Assembly (NCBI GenBank): GCA_025929585.1
Contig: JAICPY010000009.1
Location: forward strand, 1-64,000
Length of the DNA: 64,000 nucleotides
Origin: Steroidobacter sp.
Lineage (GTDB): Bacteria > Pseudomonadota > Gammaproteobacteria > Steroidobacterales > Steroidobacteraceae
Reading direction: 5' to 3'
The translations under genes were made by a program, and so were the position numbers. Each line of letters begins with the position of its first letter. Position 1 is the stretch's first letter. The notes below the pieces were generated by a model, which did no database searches, was not told the DNA's origin, and saw only the letters and a list, made by a program, of their open reading frames with translations. This document shows positions 50,461 to 56,945 of the stretch, in pieces.

Positions 50461-51399
50461 ATGTCAGTGCGCAGTCATCACCTGCTCGCAGTGCTCGCGC
50501 TTGCGGGACTGATGAGTGCCTGTTCGAATGGTCGCGGCAGTGTCGCTGAAGTGCCAGCCGGAAACTCGCCTCCGCCATCGACGCCAACACCAACGCCTGA
50601 GCCACCTCCAACGCCTGAGCCCGCAGAGCCGCCTCCCGAACCAACTCCACCGCCAGAGCCGCCGCCTCCGGCACCACCACCACCCGAACCTGAACCCGAG
50701 CCTGAAGGCACACCGCTCGCGGGCTTTTGGAAGGGTCGGGTAGTCGATCAACGATCCGGCAACGAACGCGAGGGCGTTGCGCTCGTCGATCTATCTGGCG
50801 AGTGGCAGTTGTTGGTGCTCGAGGACGACGAGGAGCCGCAATTCGTCTTGCATGGCAACCTGTGCTGCGAATCGCGAATCAATGGTGAGGTCCGAGGGCG
50901 TCGGTACCTGGACATGCGCGAATCCGATGCGAGAATCGAAGTGGATGCCTCTGCTGGTTCACTGCGCGGCACATTCGAGTTCCGAGGACGCGAGTACGAC
51001 TTCGATCTCGCGCCTGACGATGCCTACGCACAGCCCCTGACTCTGGAATCACTTGCTGGCGTCTACACGCGAGCGACGAATCCAAGTTTCGATCCTGCTT
51101 CGACGCTCACTTTGACTATCGATGCGAATGGAGCGCTCAGCGGCTCTCATTCGAACGGTTGCGTTTTCAGCGGCTCGGTATCGATTCCCAATTCGTCGCG
51201 CAACATGATCCAGGTGAATGTGGATCTCGCCGATTGCGGCGGCAGGCAAAGCTCGCGTCGCTGGAATGGCGGCTACGAAGGACTGGGCATTCTGCTGCGT
51301 GACTCCGTCTCTCCCACAGACGGCTCAACTCGCGAAGATATTTTCTATCATAGCGTCGTGGGTCCGACGTGGTTAGGGCCGATGGATGTTGGGCGCTGA
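50461..51399 (+). CDS. Lipoprotein with Pro/Glu-rich linker, unknown family
   Basis: Lipoprotein of 312 residues. Signal ends LAGLMSAC. A long linker (about 35-85) consists of Pro, Glu and Thr (PTPEPPPTPEPAEPPPEP and onward) and would extend the protein away from the membrane. The folded part (about 88-312) has two beta-rich sections: GFWKGRVVDQRSGNEREGVALVDLSGEWQLLVL, and later LAGVYTRATNPSFDPASTLTLTIDANGALSGSHSNGCVFSGSV, which looks like an internal repeat of a lipocalin-like or calycin-like strand pattern. I do not recognise a named domain. The stop lies three bases before a word-repeat element. Confidence 0.75.
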   Translation: MSVRSHHLLAVLALAGLMSACSNGRGSVAEVPAGNSPPPSTPTPTPEPPPTPEPAEPPPEPTPPPEPPPPAPPPPEPEPEPEGTPLAGFWKGRVVDQRSGNEREGVALVDLSGEWQLLVLEDDEEPQFVLHGNLCCESRINGEVRGRRYLDMRESDARIEVDASAGSLRGTFEFRGREYDFDLAPDDAYAQPLTLESLAGVYTRATNPSFDPASTLTLTIDANGALSGSHSNGCVFSGSVSIPNSSRNMIQVNVDLADCGGRQSSRRWNGGYEGLGILLRDSVSPTDGSTREDIFYHSVVGPTWLGPMDVGR

Positions 51400-51401
51400 T
51401 G

Positions 51402-51484
51402 CGCGTGTAAGGTGTAGTGTGTAGTGTGTAGGGTCAGAGTTAGGGAGTCTTGCACACGTCTACACCTCTACACGTTCACACGTC
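51402..51484. repeat. Mirrored word-repeat element (GTGTAAGGTGTAGTG class)
   Basis: Left arm GCGTGTAAGGTGTAGTGTGT then AGTGTGTAGGGTCAGAG. The right arm reads CACACGTCTACACCTCTACA then CGTTCACACGTC. It fills the gap between the convergent lipoprotein and ElaA genes and supplies the ElaA stop codon. Confidence 0.8.
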
Positions 51485-51932
51485 TTCGCACCATCTCCAC
51501 ATGCGGAATCCCATCCTCGAGATAGATATCTGAGTCCGTCCTGAAGCCGAACTCGGCATAAAAGTTCTGCAGGTGCGCCTGAGCACCGATCCGCGAGACC
51601 TGATGCGGATATAGCACTTCCAAATGTTCTACTCCGCGCCGCATCAGCTCTCGGCCCAGACCTGTGCGTCGATATTCAAGTGCAGTCAACACGCGGCCGA
51701 TCGAAGGCTCGGCAAACTTCACGCTCGGTGGAACGATTCGCAAATACGCCGCGACACGCTGTTCATTCCAGGCAATCAAATGCATGGATTGCGCATCCGT
51801 GCCATCCATATCCTGATACGCACAATTCTGCTCGACGACGAAGACAGCTGATCGTATGGCCAGAATCGCATAGAGCTGCGATGGCGTGAGTGAATCGAAG
51901 GAGGAAAGATGCCAGGTGAGCGGGGCGTTCAT
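51468..51932 (-). CDS. elaA: GNAT family acetyltransferase, ElaA-like
   Basis: Cytoplasmic acetyltransferase of 154 residues. The N-terminal block LYAILAIRSAVFVVEQNCAYQDMDGTDAQSMHLIAW is the hallmark of the ElaA group; the acetyl-CoA loop is seen in RVLTALEYRRTGLGRELM. AHLQNFYAEFGF and YLEDGIPHVEM are typical of the end. Substrate unknown. The last codons (VNV and the stop) are written in the ACACG word array: on the minus strand GTGAACGTGTAG. This shows the word repeat has entered or created the coding end. Confidence 0.88.
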   Translation of the reverse strand: MNAPLTWHLSSFDSLTPSQLYAILAIRSAVFVVEQNCAYQDMDGTDAQSMHLIAWNEQRVAAYLRIVPPSVKFAEPSIGRVLTALEYRRTGLGRELMRRGVEHLEVLYPHQVSRIGAQAHLQNFYAEFGFRTDSDIYLEDGIPHVEMVRRRVNV

Positions 51933-51958
51933 GCGTAAAGCTTGCAGTCACGGTGAGG

Positions 51959-52085
51959 GAGTCCACAGTCCGTGGTCCGCAGTCTGTAGCCGGAATCATC
52001 GGAGTGCTGTCGCGGCCAGTAACTGTGCATCAGCTAATGGGCTGTCGTTCCGGCCTGCGGACCAGGGGCTGTAGACTACAGACTG
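51959..52085. repeat. Mirrored word-repeat element (GTCCGCAGTCTGTAGCC class)
   Basis: Left arm GTCCACAGTCCGTGGTCCGC then AGTCTGTAGCCGGAATC. The right arm reads CGTTCCGGCCTGCGGACCAG then GGGCTGTAGACTACAGACTG. Both arms have GCCGGAA next to the spacer. It lies downstream of DUF4159 and upstream of elaA. Confidence 0.72.
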
Positions 52086-52109
52086 ATCGCCGCTGTCGCG
52101 GCGATCAGT
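52082..52109. repeat. Perfect 12-bp hairpin over the DUF4159 stop codon
   Basis: ACTGATCGCCGC (52082-52093) and GCGGCGATCAGT (52098-52109) with loop TGTC. The stop codon of the DUF4159 gene is inside the right arm. No T-run follows on either strand. Confidence 0.65.
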
Positions 52110-52887
52110 GCGTCATCGCATACAGAATGTAATTGATCGCGTACTGATACGCTCGCGTCGTGTACTGCAGGGCGTATTCGGGAACATCGGCGTGTTCCCA
52201 GGCATCGCCGAGGTCCATGTTGAAGTTGATCATGACCATCAAGCGGCCCTCGTCATCATAGATGCCGCGCCAGTGTGGCTCGAAGCCATCGCGTTCATAC
52301 GGCACGCCGCTGTAGACGAATTGGATACCCGGAATCTGAGTGCGCTCGTTGAGATCGTATGCGACATGAAAGATGGGGTCGTCGGTGGGGACATCTACGA
52401 TCGTTCGATCCGGGAATACCCGACGCATGACTTCGACGAAGCCAGCCCACTCAAGGCTGCCGTGAAAGTCATCGACCATGAGAAAGCCGCCGCGCAAAAG
52501 ATAATCGCGCAAGCGTGCGGCTTCCATTTCGCTCAGAGACCATCCGCCGACTTCGACCGCATACAGCCAGGGATAGTCGAAAAGGCGGTCATCCATGATC
52601 TTGAGATAGGTTCCGTCCTGGGCAGTATCGATGCGCGTCAGGCGCCTGACGCCACTGAGTAGATAGCGCTCGGCGTCAGGCCAATCCGTAAGCCACCGCT
52701 CGCTACCGCCGAAGCCGAATTGCAAACCGCTGCTCGTGTACGCGAGGCGCACGAATTGAAATTCGGCATTGCCGGGAGCAGGCGATGCCATTTCCGGCTG
52801 CGAGCTGCTATCGGCGCTCAACGCTGCGCCGAGCAGTGCGAGCGCTGCGACGAGACGTGCTCCGCGACTTGCAAGGGTGAGGATCAT
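52105..52887 (-). CDS. Exported DUF4159 domain protein
   Basis: Protein of 260 residues with a signal peptide (ARLVAALALLGAALSA). The DUF4159 region fills the rest: FQFVRLAYTSSG, DWPDAERYLLSGVRRLTRID, FDYPWLYAVEVGGWSLSEMEAARLRDYLLRGGFLMVDDFHG, IPGIQFVYSGVPYERDGFEPHWRGIYDDEGRLMVMINFNMDLGDAWEHAD and the C-terminal YQYAINYILYAMTH. These are conserved blocks of the family, often met in gliding- or surface-related loci of other phyla, but the function is not established. The N-terminus may be followed by a short Ser/Pro linker. It is divergent from the DUF3750 gene. Confidence 0.85.
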   Translation of the reverse strand: MILTLASRGARLVAALALLGAALSADSSSQPEMASPAPGNAEFQFVRLAYTSSGLQFGFGGSERWLTDWPDAERYLLSGVRRLTRIDTAQDGTYLKIMDDRLFDYPWLYAVEVGGWSLSEMEAARLRDYLLRGGFLMVDDFHGSLEWAGFVEVMRRVFPDRTIVDVPTDDPIFHVAYDLNERTQIPGIQFVYSGVPYERDGFEPHWRGIYDDEGRLMVMINFNMDLGDAWEHADVPEYALQYTTRAYQYAINYILYAMTH

Positions 52888-52918
52888 AGGTCGATAGGGT
52901 GAGGGTAGTGACGTCGGC

Positions 52919-53076
52919 GCTAGTGACTCGCGGGTAGTCGAAGAAGTGACTCGTGATTCGTGACTCGCGGGTAGAAAGACCAGGATCCTTGTTCGCGCCT
53001 AAGCTGCCACGCCGACCCTCTACCTCCTAGTACCCGCGAATCACGAATCACGACCCGCTTCCTGCTGCGACCCGCT
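52919..53076. repeat. Mirrored word-repeat element between divergent genes (GTGATTCGTGACTCGCGGGTAG class)
   Basis: Left arm TAGTGACTCGCGGGTAGTCG, then GTGACTCGTGATTCGTGACT and CGCGGGTAGAAAGACCAGG. The right arm reads TACCCGCGAATCACGAATCA then CGACCCGC. It is the only element seen between two divergent starts rather than behind a stop codon. Confidence 0.75.
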
Positions 53077-53133
53077 TGTGCTTCCGAGCTTACCAGTTGG
53101 CTTGAACGAGACACATCCGGCATATTTCTGACC

Positions 53134-53946
53134 ATGCTCAAAAAGGCGAAGACTTCAGTACTGTGGTTTGCGGCTTACTTGCTGCTGGCATCGAGCTATC
53201 TGGGCTTCTCGGACCAGCTTTCCGCTCGCGATTGGCGTACGGCCTCGCGAGAGCCCGCGGGCTTGGCGCCCGATCCGGCCGCGACACGGGAGGCAGTCGT
53301 TCAGGTTTACGCTGCGCGTGCGGTCGGTTGGCGCGGCTACTTTGGCGTTCACACTTGGATTGCTGCGAAGCCCTCCGGTGCCGAGAGTTTCACGGTCTAC
53401 GAGGTGATCGGCTATCGATTGCGCCGCACCGGCACTTCCGTCGTTGTCCATCAACGAGCACCCGATGGCTTTTGGTTTGGCAACCGTCCGGAGCTACTGA
53501 GCGATGTGCGCGGCACGGGCGTCGATGAGGTCATCCACAGGATCGAGGCGGCAGTGCAAACGTATCCTTACGCGACTCGATATCGGGTCTGGCCAGGCCC
53601 CAATTCCAACACGTTCACCGCTTATGTGTTACGGGCAGCCCCGGAGCTGCGGGTCGACCTACCGCCCACGGCGATCGGCAAAGATTATTTTGGCGGCCTG
53701 CCCGTCGATCGAACTCCGAGTGGCACAGGGTTCCAATTGAACCTGCTGGGCGCCGTCGGCGTGCTCGGCGGGATCGAGGAGGGCATTGAAGTAAATTTCT
53801 TGGGCCTGACGCTCGGCGTCGATCCACGAAACTTTGCATTGAAGTTGCCACTGATCGGAAGTCTCGGCCTCAGCGGGAAAGTCGAGCCGATGAGATTAGG
53901 GGGTAATGATCAGGGGGTAGGGGGTAGTCAGAGCCAGGATCCTTGA
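53134..53946 (+). CDS. DUF3750 domain protein
   Basis: Protein of 270 residues with an N-terminal membrane or signal segment (VLWFAAYLLLASSYLGF). DUF3750 blocks: GWRGYFGVHTWIAAKP, YEVIGYRLRR, DGFWFGNRPELLSDVRG, YPYATRYRVWPGPNSNTFTAYVLRAAPELRVDLPPTAIGKDY. These are characteristic; the WPGPNSNTF motif is nearly invariant and the fold is thought enzyme-like, but no activity is known to me. The last 18 residues (MRLGGNDQGVGGSQSQDP) are translated from the word repeat at 53898, so the natural C-terminus was probably near KVEP and has been extended. Confidence 0.85.
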   Translation: MLKKAKTSVLWFAAYLLLASSYLGFSDQLSARDWRTASREPAGLAPDPAATREAVVQVYAARAVGWRGYFGVHTWIAAKPSGAESFTVYEVIGYRLRRTGTSVVVHQRAPDGFWFGNRPELLSDVRGTGVDEVIHRIEAAVQTYPYATRYRVWPGPNSNTFTAYVLRAAPELRVDLPPTAIGKDYFGGLPVDRTPSGTGFQLNLLGAVGVLGGIEEGIEVNFLGLTLGVDPRNFALKLPLIGSLGLSGKVEPMRLGGNDQGVGGSQSQDP

Positions 53947-54044
53947 TTGCTGAGGGCTAGCAGTGTCAACTCACGAGCGCTCGCTCGGCCGCGGCTAGCG
54001 CGAAAGTTCCTTCTGACTATTCCCTACCCCCTGATCATTACCCG
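53898..54044. repeat. Mirrored word-repeat element with near-perfect 33-bp arms (GGGGGTAGGGGGTAG class)
   Basis: Left arm GGGGGTAATGATCAGGGGGT then AGGGGGTAGTCAGAG. The right arm reads TTCTGACTATTCCCTACCCC then CTGATCATTACCC. The left arm overlaps the 3' end of the DUF3750 gene. The arms include the TCAGA core. Confidence 0.82.
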
Positions 54045-54116
54045 CTCTCCTGCTACTCTTCGCCCTGGCAAAAATCCGCGCGACCCCTTCGCGCGACATA
54101 ACAACGAGGGATACGC

Positions 54117-55430
54117 GTGGAAATATTCTGGGTCCTGGCGTCGATCGTCCTGCTTGTTCTGCTCATCAGTTGGGGAAAGGTCCACCCGTTCATTGCCTTT
54201 CTCCTCACCTCGATCTTCGCTGGATACGTGCTCGGGCTGCCGCTCGATAAAATTCCGGGCTCGATCGAAAAAGGCTTGGGCAGCATGCTCGGGTCGCTGG
54301 TTGCGATCATTTGCTTGGGCGCGATGTTCGGAAAGCTGATCGCACAGAGCGGAGCTGCACAGAAGATCGCCGCGGTCTTGATGGGGATGTTCGGCGAGAA
54401 GCGGATCACATGGGCCCTGATGCTCACTGGATTCATCGTGGGCATCCCATTGTTCTACAACGTTGGCTTCGTGTTGCTCGTGCCGCTGATCTTCTCGGTC
54501 GTGTACTACTCGAAGTTGCCGGCCGTCTATCTAGGCGTGCCGTTGCTGGCATCGCTCTCCGTGACGCATGGATTCTTGCCGCCTCATCCGGCGCCGACTG
54601 CAATGGTGCCGATGTTCAACGCGAGCATGAGTACGACGCTGATCTACGGAATGTTCGTGGCCGTGCCGGCGATGATCATCGCAGGTCCGGTCTTCGCTCG
54701 TTTTTTTCGCAACTCTCAGTCCAAGTTACCCGAGCTGTTCACGCCGCAGGATATGCCTGTCGATCAGCTGCCGGGCACATTCAACTGCTTCGCGACCGCG
54801 CTGTTGCCGGTCGTGATGATCGCGGGCTCCGCGGCTTTGCCCGGCATGGCTCAAGAAGGCACGCTGCTGTACAGCGTGCTGAAGTTCGTCAGCGATCCGT
54901 TCATCGTGATGCTGATCGCATTGCTCGTCGCGACGTTCACGCTCGGTATTTCCCGAGGTATGCGAATTGAGCCTTTGATGGAGCACTACAGTGGCGCAGT
55001 CAAAGATATCGCCGTGATCCTGCTGATCATTGCCGGCGCCGGTGCGCTCAAGCAGATCTTCGTCGACACGGGCGTGAGCGATGCAATTTCCGATGCGCTA
55101 CAAGGGCTGTCGATCAATCCGCTGTTGCTCGGCTGGATCATCGCAACCGTCATTCGCGTCTGCTTGGGCTCGGCTACCGTCGCAGGTTTGACGGCCGCAG
55201 GGATCATGGCTCCCGTAGTTGCCTCCAGCGGGGTCGATCCAAACCTGATGGTGCTCGCAATCGGAGCCGGCAGCTTGATGCTCTCGCACGTCAACGACTC
55301 CGGCTTCTGGATGTTCAAGGAATATTTCAATCTCAGCTTGAAAGAAACCTTGATGTCTTGGACGCTGATGGAAGGAATTGTTGGCGTCGTGGGGATAATT
55401 GGCGTATTGATTATGGATGCAGTTTTGTAG
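54117..55430 (+). CDS. GntP family gluconate/organic acid:H+ symporter
   Basis: Inner-membrane symporter of 437 residues with 12-14 membrane segments. Family signatures: VHPFIAFLLTSIFAGYVLGLPLDKIPGSIEKGLGSMLGSLVAI, FIVGIPLFYNVGFVLLVPLIF, SLSVTHGFLPPHPAPTAM (the conserved HGFxPPHP motif) and the C-terminal GAGSLMLSHVNDSGFWMFKEYFNLS, also invariant in GntP proteins. The GTG start at 54117 has GAGGG six bases upstream. Gluconate is the usual substrate; fructuronate or other sugar acids are possible and would suit the nearby uronate-releasing enzymes. No kinase gene is adjacent. Confidence 0.92.
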   Translation: MEIFWVLASIVLLVLLISWGKVHPFIAFLLTSIFAGYVLGLPLDKIPGSIEKGLGSMLGSLVAIICLGAMFGKLIAQSGAAQKIAAVLMGMFGEKRITWALMLTGFIVGIPLFYNVGFVLLVPLIFSVVYYSKLPAVYLGVPLLASLSVTHGFLPPHPAPTAMVPMFNASMSTTLIYGMFVAVPAMIIAGPVFARFFRNSQSKLPELFTPQDMPVDQLPGTFNCFATALLPVVMIAGSAALPGMAQEGTLLYSVLKFVSDPFIVMLIALLVATFTLGISRGMRIEPLMEHYSGAVKDIAVILLIIAGAGALKQIFVDTGVSDAISDALQGLSINPLLLGWIIATVIRVCLGSATVAGLTAAGIMAPVVASSGVDPNLMVLAIGAGSLMLSHVNDSGFWMFKEYFNLSLKETLMSWTLMEGIVGVVGIIGVLIMDAVL

Positions 55431-55434
55431 AGGG

Positions 55435-55577
55435 AGAGGTGTAAAGGTGTAGGCGTGTGGACGTGTAAGGTCCGAGGGCGCTGCTTTGTTAGCAGGTGTG
55501 AGAATGTAGGTGTGTAGAGTCAGAGTAGGCGTTCGCCTTCTGTTCTGAACTTTACACGCCTACACCTCTACACGCCT
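55435..55577. repeat. Mirrored word-repeat element (GTGTAGGCGTGTGG class)
   Basis: Left words GAGAGGTGTAAAGGTGTAGG, CGTGTGGACGTGTAAGG, then GTAGGTGTGTAGAGTCAGAG. The right arm, CTTTACACGCCTACACCTCT then ACACGCC, is preceded by TTCTGA, the inverted TCAGAA core. It starts four bases after the GntP stop. Confidence 0.8.
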
Positions 55578-55591
55578 TCCACCGAATCGAG

Positions 55592-55846
55592 CTAGGCTCG
55601 ATTCTTCCTCACTATCGCTCCCAAGATCAGCAGGAACGCGACTAGCCTTACGACGTAGATCGCGGCGCCGGCTTCGTTCGGTGTCTCGACGAACAAGAAA
55701 CCGATACGGTTGAGGCCTTCGATGAAGAAGGCGGTCGCGAACGCGAGGAACAGCGAGTCTTTGGTCTGCTTCCAGAACTTGAAAAAATACGCCGCGGCGG
55801 TGAGAGATGCCGTGACGATGATGCCCAGAAAAAATCCTTCGATCAT
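55592..55846 (-). CDS. DUF5985 family small membrane protein, second copy
   Basis: Small inner-membrane protein of 84 residues with three hydrophobic segments (about 3-20, 33-52, 64-80; MIEGFFLGIIVTASLTAAAYFF, LFLAFATAFFIEGLNRIGFLF, VVRLVAFLLILGAIV). The pattern FFLxFWKxTxDxLFxxFAxAF is that of DUF5985. It lies six bases after a related 86-residue protein, and such genes often come in pairs. Function unknown. Confidence 0.75.
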   Translation of the reverse strand: MIEGFFLGIIVTASLTAAAYFFKFWKQTKDSLFLAFATAFFIEGLNRIGFLFVETPNEAGAAIYVVRLVAFLLILGAIVRKNRA

Positions 55847-55852
55847 GGTCGG

Positions 55853-56113
55853 TTACTCGCTTTCGAAGACCAGGCCATAGAGGAGCAAAAGCATCGCAGC
55901 GGCGGCCGTCCCCAAACGCGCCATGTACAAGTCGACCGAAGCTGGCAGCAAGATCAGATCAATACACAGCACTGCGTTGGAGATCGTGAGTCCGACGAAA
56001 CACAGGCCGCTCCATAGCAAGAGTTTCTTCCTTACGTTGCCGTACGCTCGCAGCAGCAAGATCGCGCAGAGCAACGTAACGATGGTACCGAGCAGGTATA
56101 CGAGCGATGCCAT
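55853..56113 (-). CDS. DUF5985 family small membrane protein, first copy
   Basis: Small inner-membrane protein of 86 residues; start ATG at 56113, giving MASLVYLLGTIVTLLCAILLLRAY. Three hydrophobic segments and the LLLWSGLCFVGLTISNAVLCIDLILLP region match DUF5985. The longer frame upstream reads through the winged-helix gene. It lies two bases after that gene's stop and six before the second copy, so the three genes form one operon. Confidence 0.75.
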   Translation of the reverse strand: MASLVYLLGTIVTLLCAILLLRAYGNVRKKLLLWSGLCFVGLTISNAVLCIDLILLPASVDLYMARLGTAAAAMLLLLYGLVFESE

Positions 56114-56115
56114 GC

Positions 56116-56502
56116 CTATTGATCCTTTTTGATCTGGAACGCACGCGCGAACTCGCGCACCGATGCAGAACCTTTGGAATGAATCATTCTGGCGATGCCT
56201 ACCAAATTTTTCCGGTAGGTGTCCGCGATGCGCGGCATCAGCTGTCGCTCGGCATCCCACTCAGGCGCGAAGCGAAATGTTCCGCCATCCGATTCTTGAG
56301 ACACGAACCCGAGCCGACGCAAGTCCTCCAGAATCGTCTTGGCCTGAACGGAGCCGACATAAATGCGCGCGGCCAGCGTATCCGCCGACCATGGCGTCGT
56401 GCCGCTCTGCCAAATCAGCAGCAGCGCCTCCAGGTGCGGCACGGTATCGATGTTCTCGAAGATGAAGCGCAACACTTCGTCTTCTAGATCCCCATTTGTC
56501 AT
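56116..56502 (-). CDS. Putative winged-helix protein heading the DUF5985 operon
   Basis: Cytoplasmic protein of 128 residues. The central part VPHLEALLLIWQSGTTPWSADTLAARIYVGSVQAKTILEDLRRLGFVSQESDGGTFRFAPE has the pattern of a winged helix-turn-helix: helix, helix-turn-helix with VGSVQAKTILEDL as recognition helix, then a beta wing. A helical C-terminus (IADTYRKNLVGIARMIHSKG) may dimerise. No exact family is recognised. Its tight coupling to two small membrane proteins suggests a sensing or regulatory module, which is inference. Confidence 0.68.
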   Translation of the reverse strand: MTNGDLEDEVLRFIFENIDTVPHLEALLLIWQSGTTPWSADTLAARIYVGSVQAKTILEDLRRLGFVSQESDGGTFRFAPEWDAERQLMPRIADTYRKNLVGIARMIHSKGSASVREFARAFQIKKDQ

Positions 56503-56945
56503 CTCGTCGTTTTCTTCTTTAGTGAGTTCAATCCGCTCGCACGACGCTCCCCGCCGAGTAAGACATAAAACCGCTCTAAACGCGCTTGCAGGTGAGTTAG
56601 TTCCCTACAAACCGAAATATTCGTTCTGGTCCTGTTAAACGCCGTTTGCGTCTTGCTCCCGCTCGGACTTCTGCTATTTTCCATGTAAAGAAGTCTTACT
56701 CAAGCGATTTGTTCTACGGCCTGGGCGGAGGGCCAAAAAATCGGCGGCGGCGCCCGAATGAGGGTGTGCAGTTGACGAGTCATCACTCGAGGTCGTGCAT
56801 GCGTGTTGTACCTATCGCAAGGCCCCAAATGCATGGTGGTCCGTCAGCCGTCCGCTAACAAGTCCATGTCTGAATTCTTCCCGCGCTCGGGCACCAATGA
56901 GCCCGAACAGATAAAGCTGAAATCAAGTCCTCTCGGAGTGTCTCG
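56503..56945. other. Gene-free control region upstream of the multi-HAMP kinase
   Basis: No plausible gene. A dyad TCGGGC/GCCCGA (56887-56906) lies 40 bases before the kinase start, and GGAG at the right spacing precedes the ATG. No convincing promoter boxes or repeats of the word class are seen. Confidence 0.45.
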
